A stretch of 5,800 nucleotides of DNA from an uncultured Collinsella sp. (GTDB lineage Bacteria; Actinomycetota; Coriobacteriia; Coriobacteriales; Coriobacteriaceae): positions 1 through 5,800 of the forward strand of contig CABUTP010000104.1 of assembly GCA_902494545.1 (NCBI GenBank). The letters run 5' to 3'. The number at the start of each line of letters is the position of its first letter. Within the stretch, counting starts at the first letter, position 1. This document shows, in pieces, positions 1 to 5,250 of the stretch. Under the pieces are notes generated by a model that did no database searches, was not told the origin of the DNA, and worked only from the letters and a program-made list of their open reading frames with translations. A program made the position numbers and the translations under genes.

Positions 1-6
1 CGCTGC

Positions 7-104
7 AAACGCCCCTAAGCGGCAATCTGACGTTCAATCGTCGGTCGCGTACCGAAGTACGCTTCCCTCCTCTTTCACGTCACCTTGCTCGCTTAGGGGC
101 GTTT
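7..104. repeat. 15-bp inverted repeat enclosing a structured interior
   Basis: The left arm AAACGCCCCTAAGCG (7-21) is the exact reverse complement of 90-104, with a 68-nt interior. Two further stems nest inside: TGACGT (28-33) with ACGTCA (77-82), and GCGTAC (47-52) with GTACGC (57-62) closing a CGAA loop. Together they could fold into an elongated, layered hairpin on either strand. Four T residues follow the right arm (102-105), too few for a confident intrinsic terminator. I infer a palindromic extragenic repeat or a large hairpin. It could also be the terminator of a gene lying left of the window. Confidence 0.6.
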
Positions 105-144
105 TCGCTGACTTATGCTCAACCTGCGGCGCCTTAGAGGTAGC

Positions 145-170
145 CATTGGGGACGTTCTTAAATGACTAG
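145..170 (+). repeat. 26-bp direct repeat, copy 1 (REP/MITE-like)
   Basis: This copy is identical over all 26 bases to 246-271, starting 101 bp downstream. It begins CATTGGGGACGTTCTTAA and ends in ATGACTAG. In this copy only, the next bases complete the 10-bp palindrome TGACTAGTCA (164-173). GGGGACGTTCTT resembles, from memory, the ends of repeats mobilised by RAYT-type transposases in many bacteria. That assignment is inference, and no transposase gene lies in the window. Confidence 0.75.
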
Positions 171-245
171 TCAACTTGTTCGCCCTGGGCGGCGCTCGCT
201 GTCCGTCCTCTGCCTGCGGCGTTGCCTTGCTCCGGATGCGGTGGT

Positions 246-271
246 CATTGGGGACGTTCTTAAATGACTAG
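246..271 (+). repeat. 26-bp direct repeat, copy 2 (REP/MITE-like)
   Basis: This is an exact copy of 145-170. Sequence identity stops at base 271: copy 1 continues into the palindrome TGACTAGTCA, while this copy continues GGTTGGGC. The repeat therefore has a sharp right boundary. On the left both copies follow unrelated bases (TAGC against TGGT). The sharp edges fit a discrete repeated unit rather than a tandem duplication of a longer region. Confidence 0.75.
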
Positions 272-315
272 GTTGGGCACATTGCTTTGAGATGTTATTC
301 AATCGTCTTTGATAG

Positions 316-522
316 CCTTTAAGCTGTCTACCTGCTGAAAGTAATCAATGGCATGCATCTGAAATTGAAAATATTGCTCGAAAAATCGTCCAAGAAGTCG
401 TGGGGCCTTTTTTGACGCGTCGCTCGTCAAGTGATGTGGCAAGCGTTTGGTTAGATATTGGTCAGTTTTGGGGCAACCTTGCCAAAAGCTTGACGGATGC
501 AGATTTAGACGTCGATGAATGA
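316..522 (+). pseudogene. possible 3' remnant of an unrecognised gene
   Basis: An open frame of 68 codons runs from just after two consecutive stops (TGA TAG, 310-315) to TGA at 520-522. It has no in-frame ATG and no ribosome binding site placed to use its internal GTG or TTG codons. The translation nevertheless looks protein-like: an amphipathic stretch IENIARKIVQEVVGPFL, then SVWLDIGQFWGNLAKSL, and an acidic tail ending DADLDVDE. I do not recognise the family. Base composition is more AT-rich than prmC. It could be the C-terminal end of a gene whose front was lost when the repeats to its left arrived, or simply a chance open frame. Evidence is weak. Confidence 0.2.
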
Positions 523-586
523 ACACTCTAGGCAGGCTCCAAGCAAAATTCTGGGCTGATTCTCGATAATCGCTTCCAATCGTCCC

Positions 587-613
587 TTGCCGCGTGCCAC
601 CCTCGCGTACAAT
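587..613 (+). promoter_or_regulatory. probable prmC promoter
   Basis: TACAAT (608-613) matches five of six bases of the sigma-70/SigA -10 consensus. A weak -35 candidate, TTGCCG (587-592), lies 15 bp upstream, shorter than the usual 17. The predicted start near 620 would give a leader of about 40 nt carrying the prmC ribosome binding site. The -10 match is good and the -35 poor, so this is a plausible but unproven promoter. Confidence 0.4.
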
Positions 614-650
614 CTGCTCCGACATTCGCGCGCCGCCCGGCGCTTAAGAG

Positions 651-656
651 GGGAGG
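651..656 (+). promoter_or_regulatory. Shine-Dalgarno fixing the prmC start
   Basis: GGGAGG lies 5 nt before ATG 662. This strong match selects ATG 662 over the in-frame TTG at 587, which sits inside the presumed promoter and would add 25 residues with no counterpart in PrmC proteins. Confidence 0.75.
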
Positions 657-661
657 ACCCC

Positions 662-1921
662 ATGGCAAACGAGATCTGGACCATCAAGCGTTGTCTCGAG
701 TGGACCAAGGAGTACCTGGCCGAGCGCGGCGAGGAGCACCCCCGTCTTTCTGCCGAGTGGCTGCTGTGCGCAGCTACGGGTCTGGCGCGTATCGACTTAT
801 ATATGCGCATGGACGAGACGCTCGACGCAGCGCAGCTCGAGACCATGCACGCGGCGGTCGTCCGTCGCGCGAAGGGCGAGCCGCTGCAGTACATCACCGG
901 TAGCACGCAGTTTCGCATGATCGACGTCGCGTGCGCCCCCGGTGTGCTCATCCCGCGCCCCGAGACCGAGATGCTCGTCGAAGAAGTCCTGAACTACCTG
1001 GATGCCGAGGTGCTGAGCCCCGAGGCCGCCGCCCGCCAGCGCGTGGAGCTGCCTTGGAACGATGAGGTCGAACAGGCTCGCAAAGCCGAGGCGGCGCTGG
1101 CCGACGAGCGCGCGACCGCCGAGCGCCGTGCTGCCAACCTGACGGCCGCCGATGAGGCTGCGCTGGGTAGCGACGTGCTCGGTAGCCGCGCCTATGCCGA
1201 GGAGCTTGCCGATCGCGAGGCCGAGGAAGCCGCCGTGCGGGCGGCAGAAGCAGAGGCCGTGGAAACCCCCGAGCCCGAGCTCGACGAATACGGCATCGCC
1301 ATTGAGGGCAACGACCAACAGACGCCTCCCGCGCAAGATGCCGCCGAGGCTAACGTATCTGCCCCAGCCGAGCCCCGCACTGCCCGCGTTCTCGAGGTCG
1401 GCTGCGGCACGGGCTGCATTTCGCTCTCCCTTGCCTGGGAGCGCCGCGGCCATGTTACCTGCACCGCTACCGATATCGAGCCGCGCGCCATCGACCTTGC
1501 TACCAAAAACCGCGATGCGCTTGGCCTCACGTCCGACGAGGTCGCCTTCAGCCTCACGAACCTGGTGAGCTCCATTCCCCGCGAAGAGTGGGGCACCTTT
1601 GACGTACTCGTCTCCAACCCGCCCTACATCCCCACCGATGTCATGCGCTCGCTGCCGCACGAGGTCAAGGACTTTGAGCCCGATCTGGCGCTCGAGGGCG
1701 GTGCCGACGGCCTCGATATCTTCCGCCGCCTGCTCAACGCGGCGCCCTACATGTTGCGCGCCGGCGGCCTCTTTGCCTGCGAGCTCTACGAGGGCGCCCT
1801 CGATGCCGCGGCCGAGCTCTGTCGCCAGGCAGGCCTTTCGGACGTGCGTATCGTCCACGACCTCACCGATCGTCCCCGCATCGTTCGAGCCATCGTCACC
1901 GAGCCCAAGCAGCGTATCTAA
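662..1921 (+). CDS. prmC: peptide chain release factor N5-glutamine methyltransferase, with a large Ala/Glu-rich insertion
   Basis: PrmC (HemK) uses S-adenosylmethionine to methylate the glutamine of the GGQ motif of release factors RF1 and RF2 in the cytoplasm, which improves termination. The 419-residue protein has the helical N-terminal release-factor-binding domain (1-~95, with KGEPLQYITG at 71-80), the linker motif PRPETE (98-103), the SAM-binding loop EVGCGTG (245-251), an acidic residue closing the next strand (D271), and the catalytic NPPY motif (319-322). The order is canonical. The family is usually about 280 residues. The excess is one segment, about residues 115-238, placed between PRPETE and the SAM loop, rich in Ala and Glu and probably helical then disordered. 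All key motifs are intact, so activity is expected. The toxin gene follows after 75 bp. Identity is very secure. Confidence 0.96.
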   Translation: MANEIWTIKRCLEWTKEYLAERGEEHPRLSAEWLLCAATGLARIDLYMRMDETLDAAQLETMHAAVVRRAKGEPLQYITGSTQFRMIDVACAPGVLIPRPETEMLVEEVLNYLDAEVLSPEAAARQRVELPWNDEVEQARKAEAALADERATAERRAANLTAADEAALGSDVLGSRAYAEELADREAEEAAVRAAEAEAVETPEPELDEYGIAIEGNDQQTPPAQDAAEANVSAPAEPRTARVLEVGCGTGCISLSLAWERRGHVTCTATDIEPRAIDLATKNRDALGLTSDEVAFSLTNLVSSIPREEWGTFDVLVSNPPYIPTDVMRSLPHEVKDFEPDLALEGGADGLDIFRRLLNAAPYMLRAGGLFACELYEGALDAAAELCRQAGLSDVRIVHDLTDRPRIVRAIVTEPKQRI

Positions 1922-1954
1922 GCTGAACTAATAGACATTTGCTCAAGTTTGCTC

Positions 1955-1982
1955 TTGCAATATACCGTAAAACTTCTATTAT
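1955..1982 (+). promoter_or_regulatory. probable toxin-antitoxin promoter
   Basis: TTGCAA (1955-1960) and TATTAT (1977-1982) are separated by 16 bp and match four and five bases of the -35 and -10 consensus. A start at the usual distance would fall near 1987-1989 and leave a very short leader that keeps only part of the AAGGAG ribosome binding site (1985-1990). An alternative pair, TTGCTC (1939-1944) and TATACC (1961-1966), also 16 bp apart, is weaker but would leave a normal leader. Either pair would place the palindrome at 1973-1987 over the promoter or the start of the message. Confidence 0.45.
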
Positions 1983-1987
1983 AGAAG
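1973..1987. promoter_or_regulatory. 15-bp palindrome, candidate autoregulatory operator
   Basis: CTTCTAT (1973-1979) and ATAGAAG (1981-1987) are exact inverted repeats around a single T. The palindrome covers the -10 candidate TATTAT and touches the toxin ribosome binding site. Type II toxin-antitoxin pairs are commonly repressed by the antitoxin bound to such a palindrome, and the antitoxin here has a helix-turn-helix domain. That it binds this site is inference. Confidence 0.55.
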
Positions 1988-1996
1988 GAGAAAGGT

Positions 1997-2392
1997 ATGT
2001 CGAATCAGCTGCATCGGTACCGTATCGTGCTTGATTACATTGAACCTTGGCTTGATGAGCAGGATGAAGCTACGCTGAAGCAGATTTATGCAGACCTTTT
2101 GGTGCTCGAGAAGGAAGGTCCCAGCCTTGGTCGTCCACTGGTTGACCGTGTCAAGGGCTCGAAGCTTCATCATTTAAAGGAGCTGAGAGTGACTTCATGT
2201 GGTGGGCAGGTGATCCGCATCCTCTTCGCCTTTGACCCCAAGCGCCAGGCGGTATTGCTATTGGCGGGTGATAAGTCGCGAGCGGGATCGTCAAGGGCAA
2301 AATGGAACGGCTGGTATGCGATCAACATTCCAAAGGCCGAGCAAATATACCGTCGCCACGTAAGGAGGCTCGATCGAGATGGAACTGCATGA
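1997..2392 (+). CDS. RelE/HigB-type toxin (phage Gp49-like family) of a type II toxin-antitoxin pair
   Basis: The 131-residue protein has the hallmarks of the Gp49-like/HigB branch of the RelE superfamily: LKELR (60-64), the strand segment RILFAFDPKRQAVLLLAGDKS (starting at 74, written here as the conserved core RILFAFDP...LLLAGDKS), and the C-terminal WNGWYAINIPKAEQIY (103-118). Relatives are ribosome-dependent or free mRNA endonucleases that slow translation when the antitoxin is lost; that activity is known of the family, not shown here. AAGGAG (1985-1990) lies 6 nt before the ATG. The stop overlaps the antitoxin start by 14 nt, so the two are co-translated. Toxin-first order is typical of HigBA-like pairs. 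AT content is higher than in prmC, fitting acquisition by transfer. No truncation is visible. Confidence 0.88.
   Translation: MSNQLHRYRIVLDYIEPWLDEQDEATLKQIYADLLVLEKEGPSLGRPLVDRVKGSKLHHLKELRVTSCGGQVIRILFAFDPKRQAVLLLAGDKSRAGSSRAKWNGWYAINIPKAEQIYRRHVRRLDRDGTA
2362..2368 (+). promoter_or_regulatory. Shine-Dalgarno for the antitoxin, inside the toxin gene
   Basis: AAGGAGG, a near-perfect match to the 16S rRNA tail, lies 10 nt before ATG 2379 and within the toxin coding sequence. It supports this start and suggests that the antitoxin is translated at least as well as the toxin. Confidence 0.7.
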
Positions 2393-2681
2393 GTATATGG
2401 AATCTCGCGGGATAACACGCGACTCCATTACCGCCGAGCAGGAGAGGACTCGCGATCGTATCGAAGCCTATAAGCTTGCTCAGATTCGCAGGTTAAAAGA
2501 TCTAACACAGGCGTCGGTCGCCCAATCGATGGGCGTTTCTCAAAAACGCGTATCCGAGCTCGAGCGTGGGGAATTGGGTTCGATGAGGCTTGACACGCTG
2601 AGCAGGTACGCAGAGAGCCTCGGCGGAAAACTGGTTGCAAGCATCGAGTTTCCCGATCGTACCGTTACGCTTGCGCGCTAA
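2379..2681 (+). CDS. XRE-type helix-turn-helix antitoxin
   Basis: This 100-residue protein neutralises the toxin encoded immediately upstream and probably represses their shared promoter. The N-terminal third (1-~35) is charged and helical. A Cro/C1-type helix-turn-helix follows at about 33-85: LTQASVAQSMGVSQKRVSELERG (helix 2 from T43, recognition helix about S54-R63), then the family-typical LDTLSRYAESLGGKL (71-85). The end (86-100) is a short strand-like tail. Size and order match HigA-like antitoxins of Gp49-type toxins. The gene overlaps the toxin by 14 nt in another frame. The palindrome at 1973-1987 is the natural candidate for its binding site. Function is assigned from family and context; the exact toxin contacts cannot be read from the sequence. 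Confidence 0.87.
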   Translation: MELHEYMESRGITRDSITAEQERTRDRIEAYKLAQIRRLKDLTQASVAQSMGVSQKRVSELERGELGSMRLDTLSRYAESLGGKLVASIEFPDRTVTLAR

Positions 2682-2742
2682 AAATCTTCAATTAACCCCC
2701 TCACTTTCACCGACTACTAGAGCCGCTCACCAAACCAACATG

Positions 2743-2811
2743 CGCTCTGGGCAAATAGGTTGAACGTTTCGTGCGAGAATGCCCCACAGTAAACAAACTT
2801 GCACCAGAGCG
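2743..2811. repeat. 8-bp inverted repeat in the tsaC leader
   Basis: CGCTCTGG (2743-2750) and CCAGAGCG (2804-2811) are exact reverse complements 53 nt apart. The right arm ends just before the probable tsaC ribosome binding site AAGGGG (2813-2818). The gap between antitoxin and tsaC (2682-2829) otherwise holds no gene, no T-tract terminator and no convincing promoter; TTGAAC (2760-2765) is a possible -35 without a good -10. The pairing could shape the leader RNA, or could be chance at this length. Confidence 0.3.
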
Positions 2812-2829
2812 TAAGGGGCTGGCATACAC

Positions 2830-3573
2830 ATGCAGACGGTCTATCGGGTATACGAGGGAGCGCGCGAGCCACATCGGCTTGCAGTCGAGCGCACGGCCGA
2901 GCTACTCGGTCGCGGCGGCCTGGCGCTTATTCCAACCGAGACGGTCTACGGTGTCGCCGTGGCGGTCAACGCCTTCTCGGATGCCGCTCCACAAGATACA
3001 AGTGAACCTCTGCCGTGGCCGCGCGATCCGCAGGCCACCGTCAACGGCGCCGCGGTCCCCGCACTCGGTACCGGCTACCGTCGCATCTTTACCCTCAAGC
3101 AGCGCGAGCTCACCCAAACGGTTGCCTGGCTGGTCGATGATGCCGAGGCACTCGACCGCTATGGCGTGGATATCCCTAACGAGGCCCGCGTGCTCGCCCG
3201 ACGATGCTGGCCGGGCGCCCTGACTATCGTGGTCAAGGCGGCCCCCTGCGTGCCGACCTTTATGCGCGCCGCCGACGACACGGTGGCACTTCGCGCTTCG
3301 GCCTCGCCCGTGGTGCAGGCGCTCATCCGCGCCTGCGGTAGCCCTCTTGCCTGCACCAGCGCCAACACGCATGGCGCGCCCGCGCCGGCAAGTTTTGTCA
3401 CGGTGGAGGAGCGCATCCTGAAGGGGGTCGATGTGGCCGTCGACGCCGGTGAGACCCCGTGTCGCGACGCCTCAACCATCGTGTCGTTTCAGCACGGCGA
3501 GCTCCAGATCCTGCGCCAAGGCGCGCTTCCCGCATCAGAGATCGAACGGGTCCTGTCCGACCCGATGCAATAG
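2830..3573 (+). CDS. tsaC: L-threonylcarbamoyladenylate synthase (Sua5/YciO/YrdC family)
   Basis: The family makes threonylcarbamoyl-AMP from threonine, bicarbonate and ATP, the first step of t6A formation at position 37 of ANN-decoding tRNAs, in the cytoplasm. The 247-residue protein shows PTETVYG (35-41), the KxR motif in IFTLKQRE (86-93, K90 and R92), CWPGALT (126-132), VALR (152-155), TSAN (176-179) and STIV (215-218), in family order. There is no C-terminal Sua5 domain, so it is the short TsaC/YrdC form, lengthened by about 30 residues between PTETVYG and KxR (about 50-82). AAGGGG (2813-2818) lies 11 nt before the ATG, a somewhat long spacing. glpK begins 13 nt after its stop. YciO-like paralogues share the fold, but the nearby prmC favours the t6A role. 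The symbol is a functional name; ywlC or sua5 are also used. Confidence 0.9.
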   Translation: MQTVYRVYEGAREPHRLAVERTAELLGRGGLALIPTETVYGVAVAVNAFSDAAPQDTSEPLPWPRDPQATVNGAAVPALGTGYRRIFTLKQRELTQTVAWLVDDAEALDRYGVDIPNEARVLARRCWPGALTIVVKAAPCVPTFMRAADDTVALRASASPVVQALIRACGSPLACTSANTHGAPAPASFVTVEERILKGVDVAVDAGETPCRDASTIVSFQHGELQILRQGALPASEIERVLSDPMQ

Positions 3574-3586
3574 AAAGGTGTAAGCG

Positions 3587-5128
3587 ATGTCGTTGAATCT
3601 AGGTAGCCTGGGTATGGAAGACGCCTCGTTTAGCTTTGGCGGTTCCTACATCATGGCGCTCGACTGCGGCACCACCTCGGTACTCGCGACCATCGTCGAC
3701 GAGTACGGCTGCATCGTCGCCCAGGCGCGCCGTAGCGTCAAAACCAGCTTCCCGCGCCCCGGCTGGGTGGAGCAGGATCCCACGGAGGTGCTTGCCAGCC
3801 AGATCGGCGTGATGATGGAGGTTCAGTTTAAGAGCGGCATCCATTCTGACCGCATCGCCGCCATCGGTATCTCCAATCAGCGCGAGACCACGGTAGTGTG
3901 GGACCGCATAAGCGGCCAGCCCATCTATAACGCCATCGTGTGGCAATGCCGTCGCACCGCGCCTCTGATCGACGAGCTGGTTGAGCAGGGCGCAGAAGAG
4001 CTGGTGCGCTCCCGCACGGGGCTTACGCTCGACCCGTATTTCTCGGCCTCCAAGGTGCAGTGGATTCTCGATAACGTCGACGGTGCGCGTGAGAGCGCGG
4101 CGGCGGGCGACCTCATGTTCGGCACCATCGACACCTGGCTCATCTACAACCTCACCGGCGGTCAGGTCTTTGCCACCGACTACACCAATGCCAGCCGCAC
4201 CGCGCTCTTTAATATCCATGCGCTCGATTGGGACGACGATCTGCTGGCGCTTTTCGACGTCCCACGTTCCATGATGCCCGAGGTTCGTTGGAGCTCGGGC
4301 GACTACGGCCGCGTCGCGAGCGACATCATGACCAACATGCCACCCATCATGGGCGTGGCGGGCGACCAGCAGGCGTCGCTGTTCGGCCACTGCTGCTTCC
4401 ATCCCGGCCAGACCAAAAACACCTATGGCACGGGTTGCTTTATGCTCATGAACACCGGCGACGAGATCGTCGAATCCAAGAACGGTCTGGTCTCCACGAT
4501 CGGTATCGCCGCGGACGGCAAAATCAGCTATGCGCTCGAGGGTTCTATCTTTGCCGCCGGCTCAACCATGAACTGGCTGCGCAACAACATGGGCATCATC
4601 TCGAGCGTGAGTGAGTCCGCGCAACTCGCCACTTCGATCAGCGACAACGAGGGCTGCTACTTCGTCCCCGCCTTCGCAGGCCTGGGCGCTCCCTGGTGGG
4701 ACCCGCGTGCTCGCGGTATCGTGTGCGGCCTGACCGGCGCCTCGAGTCGCGCGACCATTGTACGTGCGGCCTGCGAGTCCATGGCCTACCAGAGTTATGA
4801 CGTGCTACGCGCCATGGAGCAGGACGTGGGACTTTCGATTGAGCGCCTGTCCGTCGATGGCGGTGCCTCGCGCAACGAGTTCATCATGCAATTCCAGGCC
4901 GATCTGCTGGATATCCCCGTGCTGCAGTGCGAGACGGTGGAGACCACGGCGATCGGCGCCGCGTACTTGGCGGGCCTTGCTGTCGGCTATTGGGAGGATT
5001 TGGAGGAGCTGGAGCAAAACGCTCAGATCGTCAAAGTCTTCCATCCTCACATGTCCGCCGAGCGCCGTGAGAGCAACCTCGCTGGTTGGCGTGATGCCGT
5101 CAAGCGTTCGCTCAACACCGCTCAGTAG
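3587..5128 (+). CDS. glpK: glycerol kinase (FGGY family)
   Basis: Glycerol kinase phosphorylates glycerol with ATP to sn-glycerol 3-phosphate, feeding lipid synthesis and glycolysis. The 513-residue protein is full length and collinear with E. coli GlpK. Glycerol-contacting residues are present: R99-E100 in SNQRETT, W119 in NAIVWQCRR, Y151 in DPYF and D260-Q261 in AGDQQ. NTYGTGCFMLMNTG (278-291) and DGGASRN (424-430) mark the nucleotide-binding side. The N-terminal loop reads DCGTTSVLA (26-34), where E. coli has DQGTTSSRA. The Arg known to touch ADP is therefore Leu, and Gln is Cys. The HPr-phosphorylated His of Gram-positive enzymes (in HFYG) is missing from about 235-255. AAAGGTG (3574-3580) sits 6 nt before the ATG, favouring it over M10 or M23, although 3587 adds ~20 residues before the fold. 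A related FGGY sugar kinase is less likely. Confidence 0.92.
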   Translation: MSLNLGSLGMEDASFSFGGSYIMALDCGTTSVLATIVDEYGCIVAQARRSVKTSFPRPGWVEQDPTEVLASQIGVMMEVQFKSGIHSDRIAAIGISNQRETTVVWDRISGQPIYNAIVWQCRRTAPLIDELVEQGAEELVRSRTGLTLDPYFSASKVQWILDNVDGARESAAAGDLMFGTIDTWLIYNLTGGQVFATDYTNASRTALFNIHALDWDDDLLALFDVPRSMMPEVRWSSGDYGRVASDIMTNMPPIMGVAGDQQASLFGHCCFHPGQTKNTYGTGCFMLMNTGDEIVESKNGLVSTIGIAADGKISYALEGSIFAAGSTMNWLRNNMGIISSVSESAQLATSISDNEGCYFVPAFAGLGAPWWDPRARGIVCGLTGASSRATIVRAACESMAYQSYDVLRAMEQDVGLSIERLSVDGGASRNEFIMQFQADLLDIPVLQCETVETTAIGAAYLAGLAVGYWEDLEELEQNAQIVKVFHPHMSAERRESNLAGWRDAVKRSLNTAQ

Positions 5129-5250
5129 GGTTGCGACGAGCTGCTCGATACAACAAACCGTTAAACTTATGCACGGCGCGCGGCAACAACGTCGCCATGC
5201 GTCTTGTCAGCAAGGCCATCTTCCGGCCGCAATGAAAGGGGCATCAACCC
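5129..5250 (+). promoter_or_regulatory. upp leader region with a candidate hairpin
   Basis: This 122-bp gap separates glpK from upp. Bases 5169-5178 (ATGCACGGCG) can pair with 5193-5202 (CGCCATGCGT) with one C-A mismatch and one G-T wobble, leaving a 14-nt loop. No T-tract follows, so it is not a standard terminator. A 12-codon open frame (5197-5235) ends on the upp ribosome binding site GAAAGGGG (5234-5241). I see no strong promoter; TTGCGA (5131-5136) is a weak -35 candidate. I find no clear PyrR-type binding element. Confidence 0.3.

Larger units (their letters stand above)
1..661. other. gene-poor region upstream of prmC
   Basis: No intact protein gene, tRNA or rRNA is convincing here. 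The first ~300 bases are repeat material: an inverted repeat at 7-104 and a 26-bp direct repeat at 145-170 and 246-271. Bases ~290-530 are visibly more AT-rich than the rest of the window and hold a startless open frame at 316-522. Bases 530-661 carry the probable prmC promoter and ribosome binding site. The reverse-strand open frame at 299-625 is not supported: it starts inside the prmC promoter region, has no good ribosome binding site and no recognisable motif. Confidence 0.7.

Noticed and set aside
91..110. Intrinsic terminator at the right arm of the left-end inverted repeat
   Set aside because: Only four T residues follow and the loop is 68 nt, so the standard shape is missing. A terminator role remains possible but is not called.
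145..271. Minimal CRISPR array from the 26-bp repeats
   Set aside because: Only two copies with a 75-nt gap, which is too long for a spacer. There are no cas genes, and the repeat lacks the usual short stem.
299..625. 108-codon reverse-strand open frame upstream of prmC
   Set aside because: No recognisable domain or ribosome binding site, and it begins inside the prmC promoter region. The forward frame at 316-522 looks more protein-like over the same bases.
587..661. TTG-initiated N-terminal extension of prmC by 25 residues
   Set aside because: It overlaps the best promoter, lacks a ribosome binding site and has no counterpart in PrmC. ATG 662 has GGGAGG at the right distance.
797..1858. 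353-codon reverse-strand open frame opposite prmC
   Set aside because: It is a shadow of GC-rich codon use in prmC; the translation is low-complexity Gly/Ala/Arg-rich with no motif, while the forward strand encodes all PrmC motifs.
1938..1954. Direct repeat TTTGCTC, two copies 10 bp apart, before the toxin gene
   Set aside because: Seven bases is too short to exclude chance. It might be an accessory binding site, but nothing else supports it.
3599..4402. 267-codon reverse-strand open frame opposite glpK
   Set aside because: It is antisense shadow of a well-identified glycerol kinase with no domain signature.
5197..5235. 12-codon leader peptide gene before upp
   Set aside because: No own ribosome binding site and too short to judge from composition. 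Kept only as a low-interest finding.
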